Below, piece by piece: positions 1 through 11,221 of a stretch of 64,000 nucleotides of DNA (its first letter is position 1; the number at the start of each line of letters is the position of its first letter). The stretch lies in NCBI GenBank assembly GCA_034401795.1, contig CM067363.1, positions 27,772,211 to 27,836,210 on the forward strand. Direction: 5' to 3'. A program made the position numbers and the translations under genes. The DNA comes from Chaetoderma sp. LZ-2023a. Taxonomy: Eukaryota; Mollusca; Caudofoveata; Chaetodermatida; Chaetodermatidae. The notes beneath the pieces are model-generated. The model searched no databases. It saw only the letters and a program-made list of their open reading frames with translations, and had not been told where the DNA came from.

Positions 1-372
1 ATTTGTCCGAGCTCCGAGTAAAAGAAACCAGATCCGGATCGGATCAGATCAAATTTTGGATATGTGGATATCTTGAAATTGTTCCTCCGATTTGGCTCAA
101 ATTTCAACATCGGAAATGGCGGGGCCATACACTAGAATTCCACAACTTTGGCTGTTATTGGATAAATCTTGAAAATACGAAAAAAGCCGGAAAATCTGAA
201 AACCTTTTGCACTGAGTCAAAAACAGGAGAGCGAGGTTTTGGAAACTCTGATTGCTCTTGCTGTGAATAGCAAATCCCTGCAGTACACCACTCCAATGTG
301 TTGCCATAAATATATTTGTGCTGGAAAACATGCATTCGGGCGCCGTGTGTACAAAAAATGACCGCTGTTAAT
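1..372. other. Unassigned sequence at window start
   Basis: I see no repeat family, conserved domain or RNA signature here. The short frames on both strands have no recognisable motif. The duplicated block a begins just downstream. Confidence 0.5.
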
Positions 373-819
373 ACAGAAAAGCTTCCTGTCAATTAGGATG
401 CTTTATTTTGGCAATTATTCTGGAATTGAAAACTAATAAAATATACAATCTTGATTCTCCCACTCCACACATCCCCGATGTTGGCAAAGCATTCGTTACA
501 ATGCCACATCGCACATGGCTGCGCCGTTCAGCTAGGTAATAGACAATCTTTTCCTACATCGCTCTTGTTATGTAAGAGCTAGACGTATACACAAAGTAAC
601 CCCAGGTGTATTTTACTAGCACTGATATGAATGTATTGAGTGATTGGGGTTGAAGAATGAGTGAAGTGATGGTAATATATATCAACTACTTGTCATTGGA
701 TACATAATATATCTGACAGCGTGAGTGTAAATTATTATATTTCTTGTCAGAATAAGTACAGACACGATATATATACTTCACTTTTCGTCTCTTTGTCTAT
801 TTCTACGATCGCTTTCCCT

Positions 820-870
<51 letters not shown>

Positions 871-923
871 CCTCCCGCCCCCTCTCTCTCTCTCTCTTTC
901 TCCCTCCCTCCCTCCCTCCCCCC

Positions 924-1016
<93 letters not shown>

Positions 1017-1552
1017 GATCTGTGCATCGCATACAATGTCCATACATTTTAACATTAAGACTGGATGATACAGGCCGGGTTTGTCTTGTAACCTGACACC
1101 AGTTAATGCATGAATGGCTCTGTGTACATTTGAAATCATTAGTCTTGAATTAAATCGACATAGTTCAGCTATTCTACAAGAAACATTTATCGGTAGTACA
1201 AGAACACATACGCCTATACTCGCAACATGCACTGATACGTGGATTTTCACAGACAAAAAACCTCAAATTCTAGAATCAACCTAAATTAAATCCATGTGAT
1301 ACGGATATTTACATTGTTCGTGCTGTTTTTAGAGTCGGAGTTGGTCTCTGAACTTTTACTTTGGCACATAATCGACCTTCAAGCACTGTCCCAATTCCCG
1401 AGGCGGTTCTGTTGTATCTGCTTTCCAGTCACGTAGCAAACGTATATCTTGTGTGAATACGGCCAGAACATCACGGCATTCTACATAGCAGGATGCAAAA
1501 GTGAGATTGGTTAAGTATCTCTGTTTAGAAACCGTGTTTGAACGTGATTGAA
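373..1552. repeat. Segmental duplication block a, copy 1
   Basis: This stretch aligns by eye with 16,222-17,060: the same run of landmarks (GTCAATTAGGATGC, then TTTGGCAATTATTCTGG) and the same closing part around 1,330-1,550. The copies are clearly diverged and differ by indels. The largest difference is the CT repeat at 826-1,018, which is only a short stub in copy 2. No coding signal was found. Confidence 0.8.
826..1018. repeat. (CT)n microsatellite with CCCT interruptions
   Basis: About 190 bp of almost pure pyrimidine strand, (CT)n with CCCTCC interruptions in the middle. The Leu/Ser and Arg/Glu frames across it are artefacts of the repeat. The paralogous position near 16,690-16,710 holds only about eight CT units, so the expansion came after the duplication. 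Confidence 0.97.
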
Positions 1553-1957
1553 CAATGGACTTTTCCAGTTTATTCATCTATCATATGACGTCATAATCAG
1601 GTACGTGACGTGTATGATGATGTCATAATAAATGACGTCATGAATGACGTACATAAATACGTCACGAACGCATAATTGGTGACGGACTAAGCTTTGTTGT
1701 ACGACTTGTATGTCTTTACTATTTAATAAACATTATGTTGAGTATTTTGAGACTAATTTTACTGGGCGCTGTTGCTGCCACTAGCAGCAACAGCACCCAT
1801 TCAAATTAGTTTCAAAATATTCAACAGCCTACCTGTATAGTTTTCTGCAAATTGATAGTCAGGGAGTTCAGGGATCGATCTATCCCGACATGAGCGAGGT
1901 GTGGGTGGAGGTTAGCTAGAGATGGGCGGGGCATAGCTAAACTGGACAGGCCCATTG
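1553..1957 (-). mobile_element. HP-A hairpin MITE, full length
   Basis: A complete HP-A copy. Terminal inverted repeats read CAATGGACTTTTCCAGTTTA on the left and the complement of TAAACTGGACAGGCCCATTG on the right. Order: TGACGTCA-rich arm (two perfect TGACGTCA and several near matches at 1,583-1,665), TTTAATAAACATT segment, central hairpin (about 1,736-1,825), then the GATCGATC and GGGCGGGGCATAGC arm. It has no coding capacity. The family is called minus when the TGACGTCA arm comes first. Confidence 0.93.
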
Positions 1958-2094
1958 CTGGTTGTCACATTCTAGGCTAACAGTATCTGGCAATCTCCTT
2001 TTTGGCGGAAAATAGCAGAGCGCACCAGTTGACCTACATTCTGTCCTCTTTGATACCATCGTGATCGTTTATCTGGGGAAATTAGAACTTATGA

Positions 2095-2632
2095 AATGAA
2101 GGGGGTCAGATCTGGCACTCAAGTAAGCCTATATGGCATCACACGCTATTACGTCACGTGTCGGCTGACGTCACAATCCTAAAGCAGTGAATGACGTATA
2201 TAGTTCTGCCATGAACGTTGAATATTCCGACAAGTGTACGAATTGTACGTCTATTCTATGAATTTACTATTTAACCATTTCATCGGTAAGCCGGGCAAAA
2301 GCTTTACATGCCAAGTGAAGACAAGTTTTGAAAATTTACAAGTGGAATGACTGGCTAGATAATCGAGCATTTGTCATTCCAGTTGCAAATATAAAATAAT
2401 ATGCTCCTGCCCTACATTAGATAAGCAAAAGATTTTCCTGACCAAAGTTAGCCACAAAAGGGTTAATAAAGATTCTGTTGAATATTTTGAAACCAATTTT
2501 ACTGGGCAGCAACAGCGCCCAGTCAAATTAGTTTCAAAATACTCAACAGTTTTACCTTGAAAATCAGGTTCTGTGAATCCAATGTTTAAAGTATACGACA
2601 GTCTTCTATAGTCCTGCCAATGGGTATTGGAT
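2095..2632 (-). mobile_element. HP-A2 element interrupted by an HP-B element
   Basis: HP-A2 landmarks occur in order: a CTGGCACTCAAG start, TGACGTCA-like sites, TTTACTATTTAA, then hairpin arms and a TTCTGTGAATCC tail. An HP-B element (2,271-2,466) sits in the internal TTAA. The central hairpin has lost part of its left arm. The right end is eroded, so that boundary is approximate. Confidence 0.75.
2271..2466 (+). mobile_element. HP-B hairpin MITE nested in HP-A2
   Basis: It starts TTAACCATTTCATCGG and ends AAAAGGGTTAA. The GAATGACTGGCT / CATTCCAGTTG hairpin lies in the middle. It interrupts the HP-A motif CTATTTAATAAA exactly at TTAA, and TTAA is present on both sides, so the duplication can be read directly. 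TTAA plus CCC/GGG ends is the piggyBac pattern. There is no transposase. Confidence 0.88.
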
Positions 2633-2969
2633 TTTTTTTTTTACAAATCTTGATCATAAAAGGGATAATTGATATAAGTAGCGGGTTTTTTTAGCTTTTA
2701 GAGCTGCCGTTAATATGGTGAAAATGAGTATCGTCAGCGTCTCACCCCGTCTTAAGAGTTCCACAGGTATTGGGACAGATAGAAGATATTATTTGCAACG
2801 GTGACATATTTTGTTATTGAACATTTTAGTTACGAGCAACAGCTTCCATTTAAAATTAGTTTTCAAAATATTTTACTGTCAGATCTTGCCGCCTAATTGC
2901 GTTGGAACCGAATCACCACGAATCCATTAACGGGACTGAGAGATTTCATTTACTGTTTCCTCGTCGGGT
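2633..2969. other. Intervening sequence with one lone hairpin arm
   Basis: Mostly unassigned. Positions 2,829-2,880 match the right arm of the HP-A core (GCAACAG..., AAATTAGTTTTCAAAATATT) with no partner left arm, so it is an old remnant. Confidence 0.55.
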
Positions 2970-3921
2970 CACGGTAACCTCTAGATGGTTCAACTATTTT
3001 AACATCTCTGTGCTCCATTGAATCTGTAGTCATTGTGATTAGTATACTCTTTAACATTTCAAATGCCGGTGTTTCATTTTCAAGACAATTAAACAGGAAA
3101 GCTGATATTTTGGACCTAATTTGACCGGGAATAGTTACTGCCATATGCCTACAGTTCCAATATGCAACAGTTCCAATTCAAATTAGTTTGAAGATATTCA
3201 ACAAAATATGAGTTACATCTTAAAGGAATTTGTCGGTTTTTTTGGTCTGAAACTATTAAATAGTTTGAAAGCTTTGGCTAGTAAATAATCAAAACTCGTC
3301 CATGTGGTTCCGCTCCAGTCACACGCTGCGTAGACTTGACATTTGAGAAATTGCGATCAAACGCCTGAGCACATGGACCGGCCGTTTGGAATCGATCGAG
3401 AATGATTCAGTGGCCACGGCGCTGAAATTTTATATGTTTATTTTGTTACTTTCACCCATATTATTAACCCTTTAATGACAATAAATTTGCTGAAAAAAAT
3501 TAAATATTGACTTATTGAATATCCATGTGCAGGCCAAGAGAAGGCTATTTTAGAAAATTTACCACTGGAATGACTGGCTCGATAACCGAGCCAGTCATTC
3601 ACGTGGTAAATTCTCAAAAGTAGTCTTCTTTTGTTCTGCAAATGGACATTCCTAAAGACCACTACAGAGGCCGGTTTTATTTCTGCGATTTAAGGGTCAA
3701 CGGATACTCTTCATGTCCAAAGAGACGTGGCTACTGCGCAAAGGGCCATATTCTCTCAAAATATTATTTTTGAAAGGGGAGTTGTTGAATGGAAGATATT
3801 CACCTGGGTACGTATCAAAAGCTCTGTGTGCCGCCTTATTCACACAACCAATTCTACTCATCCCAAAATTGTGAATAAAGAAAACAGAAGCAAGACACGC
3901 AAATCGGTTCATATCCCGTTT
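2970..3921. repeat. Segmental duplication block b, copy 1
   Basis: Pairs with 19,902-20,631; shared landmarks include CATTGAATCTGTAGTCATT and CGTTTGGAATCGATCGAGAA. Both copies hold a worn HP-A-type core at the same position (about 3,100-3,215 here, 20,035-20,115 there), so that insertion predates the duplication. The HP-B element at 3,464 is only in this copy. Confidence 0.82.
3464..3680 (+). mobile_element. HP-B hairpin MITE
   Basis: Starts TTAACCCTTTAATGAC and carries the full hairpin: GCAGGCCAAGAGAAGGCT, then GAATGACTGGCTCG, loop, and complement. The paralogous stretch near 20,360-20,400 lacks it. The 3' end merges with flanking sequence and seems a little short. Confidence 0.85.
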
Positions 3922-4205
3922 ATAATGGAGGGATGCTATATGTCACTCAAGTATATGAAGTCATAATCAATTACGACACAATCGAAAAGTCTGTCATGAA
4001 TTGAGCGGATTGTATGTTTATAATGAATTTACAATTTAATAATTGAATATTTTGAAATTAATTTGACGGAGAGCTGTTGTTGTCATAGTCAAATTAGCTT
4101 TTACCAAATATGCAATTAGCTTACGTGTACAGAATGAACCACCTTGAGATTCTGTGAATTCCGGTTACAGAGTTTCAAATCGATTACAACACATGCATAA
4201 TGGAT
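3922..4205 (-). mobile_element. HP-A2 element, degraded
   Basis: Starts AATGGAGGGATGC, followed by GTCACTCAAGTATATGA, a TGA-GTCATAATC arm, ACAATTTAATAA, a weak core and GTTTCAAATCGATT. The orthologous insertion lies at 20,631, so it predates the block duplication. The core no longer forms a long hairpin and the right end is uncertain. Confidence 0.7.
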
Positions 4206-4565
4206 CTGTCACCACCAAACTCCCCGCCCCCGTTCATCGCCCACTCATTGCCCACACACTAACGAGAAGTATATACAACCGCAACCTGCTTTGCCTATGA
4301 TATTATGTCCATTGTTGACACATTCGATGCAATTGTTTGGTTTCTTTACATCGGAAAGCCTGAATTTTTAATGGAAGCTACAGTTTCAACAACACACCTC
4401 ACACCTGTCCTAAGGGATATTAGTTCATCTGCCGATGAGTCATTAAAAATCCTTATGTAATTTCCGTAAGTTCCATACAACAAACTCACGCACATACTAA
4501 CTGCTGCATAAATTCGGCTATGGTGTTTCGAATTTCCTCATACACGGAACATAGCAACATATCCG
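4206..4565. repeat. Segmental duplication block c, copy 1 (holds an HP-A empty site)
   Basis: Pairs with 21,330-21,425 plus 21,796-22,012; shared landmarks are CTTTGCCT, AAAGCCTGAATTTTTAATG and a run of TTCAACAA. Near 4,326-4,336 it reads GATGCAATTGTTTGG. In the second copy an HP-A element (21,426-21,795) sits at the same CAATTG, so this is the empty allele. Confidence 0.8.
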
Positions 4566-4878
4566 TAATGGAGGAATACAGTTTTAGCTATGCCCCGCCC
4601 ATCTTCAGCTAATTTCCCACCCCCATACACCCCCACCGCCCCCCCCGCCCCACCCCCACCCCACCCCCTCTGTTGGGATCGATCGATCGCTTCAACAGAA
4701 TATTTATTAAATAGTAAAGAATACAATTTGTACCACAGCGCGTAGTCCGTCATCAATTAAGCATTCGTGACGAACTTATCTACATCATTCATGACATAAT
4801 TAATTATGACGCCATCATGCACGTCAAGTAGCTGATTATGACGTCATATGACTGCTGGGTAAACTGGAAAGGTTCATA
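4566..4878 (+). mobile_element. HP-A element missing most of its hairpin
   Basis: Left end AATGGAGGAATACAGTTTTAGC, GATCGATCGATC at 4,677-4,689, then a jump straight to the TTCAACAGAATATTTATTAAA segment and the TGACGTCA arm, ending AAACTGGAAAGGTTCAT. The left hairpin arm, loop and most of the right arm are gone. A C-rich tract (4,618-4,672) has grown inside the left part. Confidence 0.85.
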
Positions 4879-6071
4879 TGTATGTCTGGCAAAAGCAACG
4901 GACATTAAAGAAAGATGGCGTACACGTTGCCTGTATTATGCTGCATTGCTATCGGCGGTATTGAGCCTGCTAATCACTGTCGACCTATTAGTTGAAGCGG
5001 CTACTGCATTCGCAATTGTGCGTGTGTGCGTGCGTGCGTGCGTGCGTTTGTGCATGCGTCTGCTTGGCATAGCTATTCATTTAAAAGTCATTCGATCATC
5101 CACGATTTATTGGCCGGATATTATCGATAGAGACATAACCGGGTCGACTTTCATCTTGTGTTTGCATTCACCTTAACTATGGGCTATGTCTGGCCTGCTA
5201 TTTTTGGACTGGACGTACTAGCTCCTATAGACAAGATGCGAGGTAAAAGCCATGGTGCTGTACACGCTGTAGCGATTCTCCAAATATTGGACCTGTTCTG
5301 ACCGTCCTTAGGCTACAAAGCATGCTCCTTTGTTCGTGGATGGAAATTGGATAAACAGTAAATATTACATTAACACGATCATCTGCGGTGTAATGAAGGG
5401 TACATAGACTGCCGACATTCATACCGACCAACTCTTGGAAGCATGATGCATTTGTAAATGATAGCAAGTGTACCCGCTAGTGCGGGCTTGGTCAAATTCC
5501 TTACGGGACTGCAGCTGCATCGTCAGATAATGAAACAAACATCTTGGTTGACATGGTAACTAGTACAATTAATAGACTACCGTGCTCCTCCTTCCTTATC
5601 CAGTAATAGATTATATGGATTTCTAAGATCATATATGCGGATTTCTAAGATCATATATGCGCACATTTGTCAGATAATTTAATTTATTTCATAATGTTTA
5701 CAATATTATTCTTGGCATCGCGTATTTGCTTGGAGGTAGGAATGGCATGGTCAACTGTACAGAGTATAATTGTATCGAATTTCTATACTACTTCTGATAT
5801 TTTAAGTTGGAAAATAAGATATACTTGATGCTCCAACCACGCATTACGTATACATCGTCCACTATTATTCCATGTAAAGTATTCTAGTAGACAGCATGCG
5901 CGCTGAGCAAATATTTTTGGAAAAGACAATATACGACAACTAAATCCCCCAACTCCTTATGAAGCAGTCGAGATTGATCTTGCGCTGTCGAGATTGCTCT
6001 GTCAGGGCGCGAAGATTCTCCTTTCCATCTGAGTCAAGGCAGGATATTGGAGGGTTCCGGTTTCTCAGTCA
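4879..6071. repeat. Segmental duplication block d, copy 1
   Basis: Pairs with 22,471-23,960. Shared landmarks are TGTCTGGC, a GTGCGTGC microsatellite (about 5,015-5,055), TTATTGGCCGGATATTATCG and GACATAACCGGGTCGACTTT. Positions 5,280-5,420 are unusually well kept. At 5,010-5,020 it has an uninterrupted CGCAATTGTG, the empty site for the HP-A copy at 22,600. Confidence 0.85.
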
Positions 6072-6328
6072 ATCATGTGATACCATAATCAATTACTTGA
6101 CGGGTACGATGATGTCATAATCAATTACGCCATGGATTGAGTGTGTTTAAACGCGTAATAGTCATAGGCAGCAACAGCACCCTGTCAAATAAGTTTCATT
6201 CAAAATATTGAATAGCTAACCTGTATAGTTTACTAGAAATTGATAGTCAGTGAGTTCAGGGATTGATCGATAGGTAGAGTTTAGTTAAAAATGGGCGGGG
6301 TATGGCTAAAAGTGGATTCCTTCAATCT
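6072..6328 (-). mobile_element. HP-A element without its left hairpin arm
   Basis: The TGACGTCA-like arm (GTACGATGATGTCATAATC) runs to ACGCGTAATAGTC and then jumps directly to GGCAGCAACAGC, the loop side of the right arm. The rest continues to a GTGGATTCCTTCAAT end. The outer left terminus is not recognisable. Confidence 0.75.
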
Positions 6329-6439
6329 CTCTTGCGTCTGTGTCGAGCCAGAGAGAGTACATGCCTCATTTTCCATCTGAGTCCAAGCAGGACGTGTCTC
6401 CTAGCAACAAACAATAAACAGTGGATTTATGCAGTTTGT

Positions 6440-6600
6440 TAACAATGGAACACGATGCCAACCACGACGTTACAAATGACCGGGTACAACCGAGCACAAG
6501 ACCAGTTACCTTGATGCTATACATAGATTAGAGGTTACGGCACAAAAGGTCAGTTACGACAAGGTACAACATCAGTTACAATGGTACACAAAGCTAGATA
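6440..6600. repeat. Degenerate 22-24 bp minisatellite
   Basis: Imperfect tandem units built on CAGTTACnnnGGTACA and CACAAAGCTAG. The same unit makes up 24,062-24,240 in the paralogous position, so the array existed before the duplication and has diverged since. Confidence 0.65.
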
Positions 6601-7085
6601 GATGAAAGCCCCGGATTAGATGCATGCTTAGAGGTCTTTGTTGATTAAGTTGCTTGGCTTCTATAAATTATAGTCTGCTTGAGGGCATCTGATAAAGCGT
6701 CAACGTGTTTACTTTAGTCTGCTATTGTCTACGACATCAATTATCGGATATCCCAAGTTCGTTCAAGTATTTTGGCTTGAGGCGCTTAGATTCCTCAGTA
6801 TCTATCAATTTTCTGCTCGTTCAACATGTCAGTAGGGCATTCATCTAAGTACTATCTTTTAATCTGACATTGCTGAACATGTCGATTACTTGACTGTAGG
6901 GAGGTAACGTGCCAATATCGAATTTGCCATGTAGGCCAACGTCACGGGGACCAATATTGAATTTGATATAGCATAGCACTGCATAGCAGTGGCGGTGGAC
7001 GAAAGATACAGAAGGTTCCAGAGTTGTTAGGAGTGAATACGGACTTGCTTTTATTTTCAATTGGCTTTATAAAAACAATCAATGA
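6601..7085. repeat. Segmental duplication block e, copy 1
   Basis: Pairs with about 24,647-24,906. Shared order: CAACGTGTTT, TCAATTATCGGATATC / TCAATTATTGGATATC, TCTATCAATT, CATCTA, CTATC, and AATCTGACATTG. No ORF is kept between the copies. Confidence 0.8.
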
Positions 7086-7094
7086 CTGTGTGGA

Positions 7095-7321
<227 letters not shown>

Positions 7322-8780
7322 AGCATATAATAAATGTGTTACATACGCGTCAAAATGCTGTTGAATATTTTGAAACTAATTTTTCCTGAAAATTAGTCCA
7401 CCAACCTCCAGTTAAATTAGTTTCAAAATAGTCAACAGCTTACGCATATTAATACTGTAAAAGTGCGATACTGGGATTCCATGTTCAAATGGATAAAATA
7501 TGATGATTGTTTGTGATTTGGGGCCCCTTATTCTTTGGGACCCAGGGGCTGTCTACCTCTTAGCCATTGCCTTAATCCGGCTCTCCTAATACAATATATC
7601 GTGTATAAAGCACAAAGACAATCGAGATTATGTCCCAAGTCTCTCGGCACGTAAACACGTGTAAATGTAATCATCCATTCACAAAAATTTAAACGCCCTT
7701 GTTGACGTTAGCAATATAGAATTTTAGTGTCAGATTTGTGTTATGATATTCAAACCTTTCTTCATCAGTTTAGCTACTGTTGATGACGTCAATATAGGTG
7801 TGTTTATATGAACATAATTAGCCTAAGTAATTTTGTTTCGCCAATCACATTATTACATAATAATTTTCTCTTGGCAACTCATGGCTTTCGCTCGCGTGTG
7901 AATGGTGTACGTCTCGAAGATATGTCAGTCGCTCTCACGTAATACTACAATGAAGGCAATGAAACCCCATCTATTGTAAAAGGTGCTTAATAAGAACTGC
8001 AATGAAACATGTTTTCTATGGCCACTTTATTTCAAATAATTAATCTCTCAAGAGCCATAGTCTCTTATCTGCCTCGGTGCTGCAAGTCATCAGACAATAA
8101 TTTCAATGAGCAAAAACTCTTGGTTTGCTGAATTTTTTGAAAACAATTTGACTGATGCCACCAACAACTTTCATTCGAATTGTTTTCAAAAGATTAAGTA
8201 GGTCCAGAGATATAACCCCTGGATTACGTTGTTTGCAAGAGCTCAACAATCAGAAGGTGAATATCATTGACTTGGTATAGAATACATCTTTAGGAGCTGC
8301 AAAATGTTGGTTTTTAACGCTTAAACTCCCTGCGTTTGAATTTCACGACAACTTTCCAAGAAAGTTGTTAAGAATTTTGAATCTAATTTGACTGGGAGAT
8401 GTTGCTACGATCGGCTTTACATTACAAAGGGACATTGTCGTATTTTGGTCTGCAGATGTTAAAAGATTTAAACATCATCTCTTAGTGCCAACATAGAGGT
8501 GAATTCTTGAGCACGTCAGAAAGTGGCATCACAATCCATTCCCTGAATTTACATACACACCCTTGGTAGTGATGTTGGTGTTGTTGTCCCGAAATGTGTG
8601 CGATCTTCAAATATGTTATCATCTGCCGAAATATCGCTATAATGTGATGAAAATAGGGGCTATAGACAGCTGCGTGATGGATGCTCCATTTCACTCAGAC
8701 AATGGTAAAAGACACGTGAAGCGTATCAGCCATTGTGCAATGTAGCGATATAGCGTCTGGACAGTGTTAATCCTGTAAGT
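7322..8780. repeat. Segmental duplication block f, copy 1, with three worn hairpin cores
   Basis: Pairs with 25,141-27,127; shared landmarks are CAGATTATGTCCC/GAGATTATGTCCC, TGACGTCAA and ACGTGTGAA..GGTGT. Old HP-A-type cores lie at 7,350-7,442, 8,120-8,205 and 8,360-8,415. The last has a matching remnant at 26,455-26,505. None is long enough to be a full MITE. Confidence 0.78.
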
Positions 8781-9577
8781 ATGATTTACATCTCTGGGAA
8801 AGGATTATACCGAATGTAAGCCAAGATTAGAACGACTTCTTTGCATATCTTTTTATCTGTCCATGTTTGCGTATTCTGCAAACGAAATCAGTTTCATTAC
8901 ACCATGAGGTGTGTCAAAGAAGTCAATATATCATGTGATAATAATGTACTTCCTCAATAATTTACAACGATATGGTCATTAATATAATTTCCAAGTCGGT
9001 GCCATATTGTATCACCAATGTCATGATAGAATGAGTAACATAGATTGTGTTTGGTACCTAGCAAATGTAGTGTAGTCCGTGTCTTTTGAACACAGGAACC
9101 GCCGTGAACGATGGAGTGTGTCAATCTCTTCACTGTTGTTCCAGGTTTCTGGACTGCACCCCGGCTTGAGAATACAGTTATAACCAGGATTTCCCTAAAA
9201 ACTGTTCAGACATGCAAATAGATTCAACGCGAGTGTGGAAGAACAGATCTCTGATACATATTATCGACACCACCTGTGAGAAACACATATTCTTCTTCCA
9301 TAAATACATATGGAAGGAATCATCTCCATGGGTACTTAATCACAGGTTATGCCAAAACTAATAAACTTATGCGATAATCATTGATCGGCCTCTGAACGAT
9401 TCTTCGAAACGTATTACTTCTGATATGGCTGTCTGGAGTTATCGGGATTTGTTACTGTGTATTTTAGGGTACATAGACTGACAAATTACTGTATGTATTA
9501 TGAATAGAATCGCCGTGATGAATTTGGTGGCTTGGTGGGTAATGTGGCCACCATGCTCGTATACTAGTTTAAATCGA
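8781..9577. repeat. Segmental duplication block g, copy 1 of 3
   Basis: Pairs with 27,425-28,256 and about 47,030-47,985. Shared landmarks: CGAAATCAG..TCATTACACC, TTTCCAAGTC, GAACAGATCTC..GATAC, and GCCTCTGAACGATTCTTCGA. Three copies give majority states for testing insertions. Confidence 0.82.
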
Positions 9578-9815
9578 TTAACCATTTCATTACGATGACG
9601 GCCAAAACTGGTCTCTATAGTAACATTGATTAATGTCCATTTACTGGCTTAAGAGAAAACAGTTTTTGAAAATATTACCACTTGAATAACTGGTTCGATA
9701 TCCGAACTAATCATTCCAGTTGTAAATTATCAACAATCGTCTTCACTTGGCCTGCAAATGGACATTCCATAGGCAAATTTTTTTTCTTAGCAAAATTTGG
9801 TCCTTAATGGGTTAA
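9578..9815 (+). mobile_element. HP-B hairpin MITE, full length
   Basis: Runs from TTAACCATTTCATTACG to GTCCTTAATGGGTTAA. The central hairpin is worn but readable (TTTACTGGCTTAAGAG to CTTCACTTGGCCTGCAAAT). TTAA is present at both ends. Confidence 0.88.
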
Positions 9816-10261
9816 ACTGGTTAAATAAGAAATGCATCTCTACATCAAGCGTTGTCACCTTTGCTTCCAATGACCAGCAACAGCCATCTGTTTTAAAGAC
9901 AACCCTTCTGTTGAAGGAGTAAGTATACTGTACTAACACGATGAACGAGAGAGCTAGTATTATCAAACTAGCAGACACCGTGACATATTAACATTGTTTT
10001 ATGAATAGATGCGTCTCAATGATTGCAGTTTGTGTTCAGTGGGAGTGGTGAGGATTTGCTTAGGGACCTAAAAGAAATTGCTATGTAATTCCTGGAAGAT
10101 TTGTGCATATCTCATATCCTTATTCAATGGTGTCAGACCTATGGAAGAGATCATTTACTTTTATTATGTCACGTTTAACACTGAAAGTGTTGGAGTTCTT
10201 AAAAAAAACCCACATATATACAACTCAATTTACAAATGACATTTTTTCATGCCTGTAGTAC

Positions 10262-10317
<56 letters not shown>

Positions 10318-10561
10318 GAGAGAGATGGGGGGGGGGGGGGGGGGAGAGAGAGTGGGGGGAGAGAGAGGAGCGAGAGGGAGAGATGGAGAGGGGAGAGAGG
10401 GAGAGGGGGAGAAAGAGTGAGAGAGATTGAGAGAAACAGAGAGGGGAGAGAAAGGAGGAGGAGAGGGAGATGGAGAGAGGGAGAGAGAGAGAGAGAGCGA
10501 GGGAGAGAGAGAGGGGAGAGAAAGGGAGAGAGAGGGGAGAGGGACAGAGAGAGAGAGAGAG

Positions 10562-10603
<42 letters not shown>

Positions 10604-11221
10604 GGAGGATAGGGAGAGAGAGGAGAGAGAAATTTACATTTAAGCAACCTACTAAAATGTATCATCATGCAGCAATGAAAGAAACCAAAGAAAAATATTT
10701 GACCAACGCACACGCATGCACATCCAGACCTGAAAGGCAATACCATCTTCCCCTGACGTGGGTATAGTAATAAAGGTCGGATATTACTGTCTTCAATAAA
10801 TTCCCTACCATAGCCAGAAAATGAGAAGCAGGTGGAATCGTACAAGTGAATTGAAATGTCGAATAGTACATAGCTGACAAAATCTATGATCCAAACTGAC
10901 TATTTGACTGATTCAGATTATCTTGGTTTTCAAGCGACTTGCTTGTAGCTGTATTCTTGCACCCATTTAGCACCGTCCATAAGAAGACTGATTCAGTAAT
11001 TCCAAGTGGCAGTGTGTTGGACATGATCAGTATGCACTCATGTCCTCTTGGGAATGTGCGATACGGACATATCATATTGTGAGGTATAGATACGCATCCA
11101 CTTCAATCACAATCCCTGCCTCTCATTTCACATGGTAATGGTTGGTGACATTATCCCATTTGTGGCATATATATGTCGTGTGATGCCCCTGGAGAGATAT
11201 TATTTATTGTGTCATCCACAT
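9816..11221. repeat. Segmental duplication block h, copy 1 of 4
   Basis: Recurs at 28,393-29,620 and 48,030-49,860, and partly at 17,707-18,458. Shared landmarks: TGGTGAGGATTTGCTTAG, TATTCAATGG, GAAAGAAACCAAAGAAAA, TCTCATTTCACATGGTAATG and TTATTTATTGTGTCATCCAC. The GA array at 10,263 is private to this copy. Confidence 0.82.
10263..10632. repeat. (GA)n-rich purine tract with poly-G run
   Basis: About 370 bp of nearly pure purine: (GA)n, GGGGAGA variants and an uninterrupted run of about 18 G (10,327-10,344). The other copies of block h have only ordinary sequence here (near 29,060 and 48,905, around AGAGAGA). The Arg/Glu and Ser/Leu frames are artefacts. Confidence 0.96.

Noticed and set aside
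721-1256. Ser-Leu and Arg-Glu frames at the CT tract
   Set aside because: Products of the (CT)n microsatellite; the paralogue at 16.69 kb has no such frame.
10225-10845. 206-codon Ser/Leu/Pro frame and Arg/Glu frames
   Set aside because: They cover the (GA)n tract, which is private to one copy of block h.
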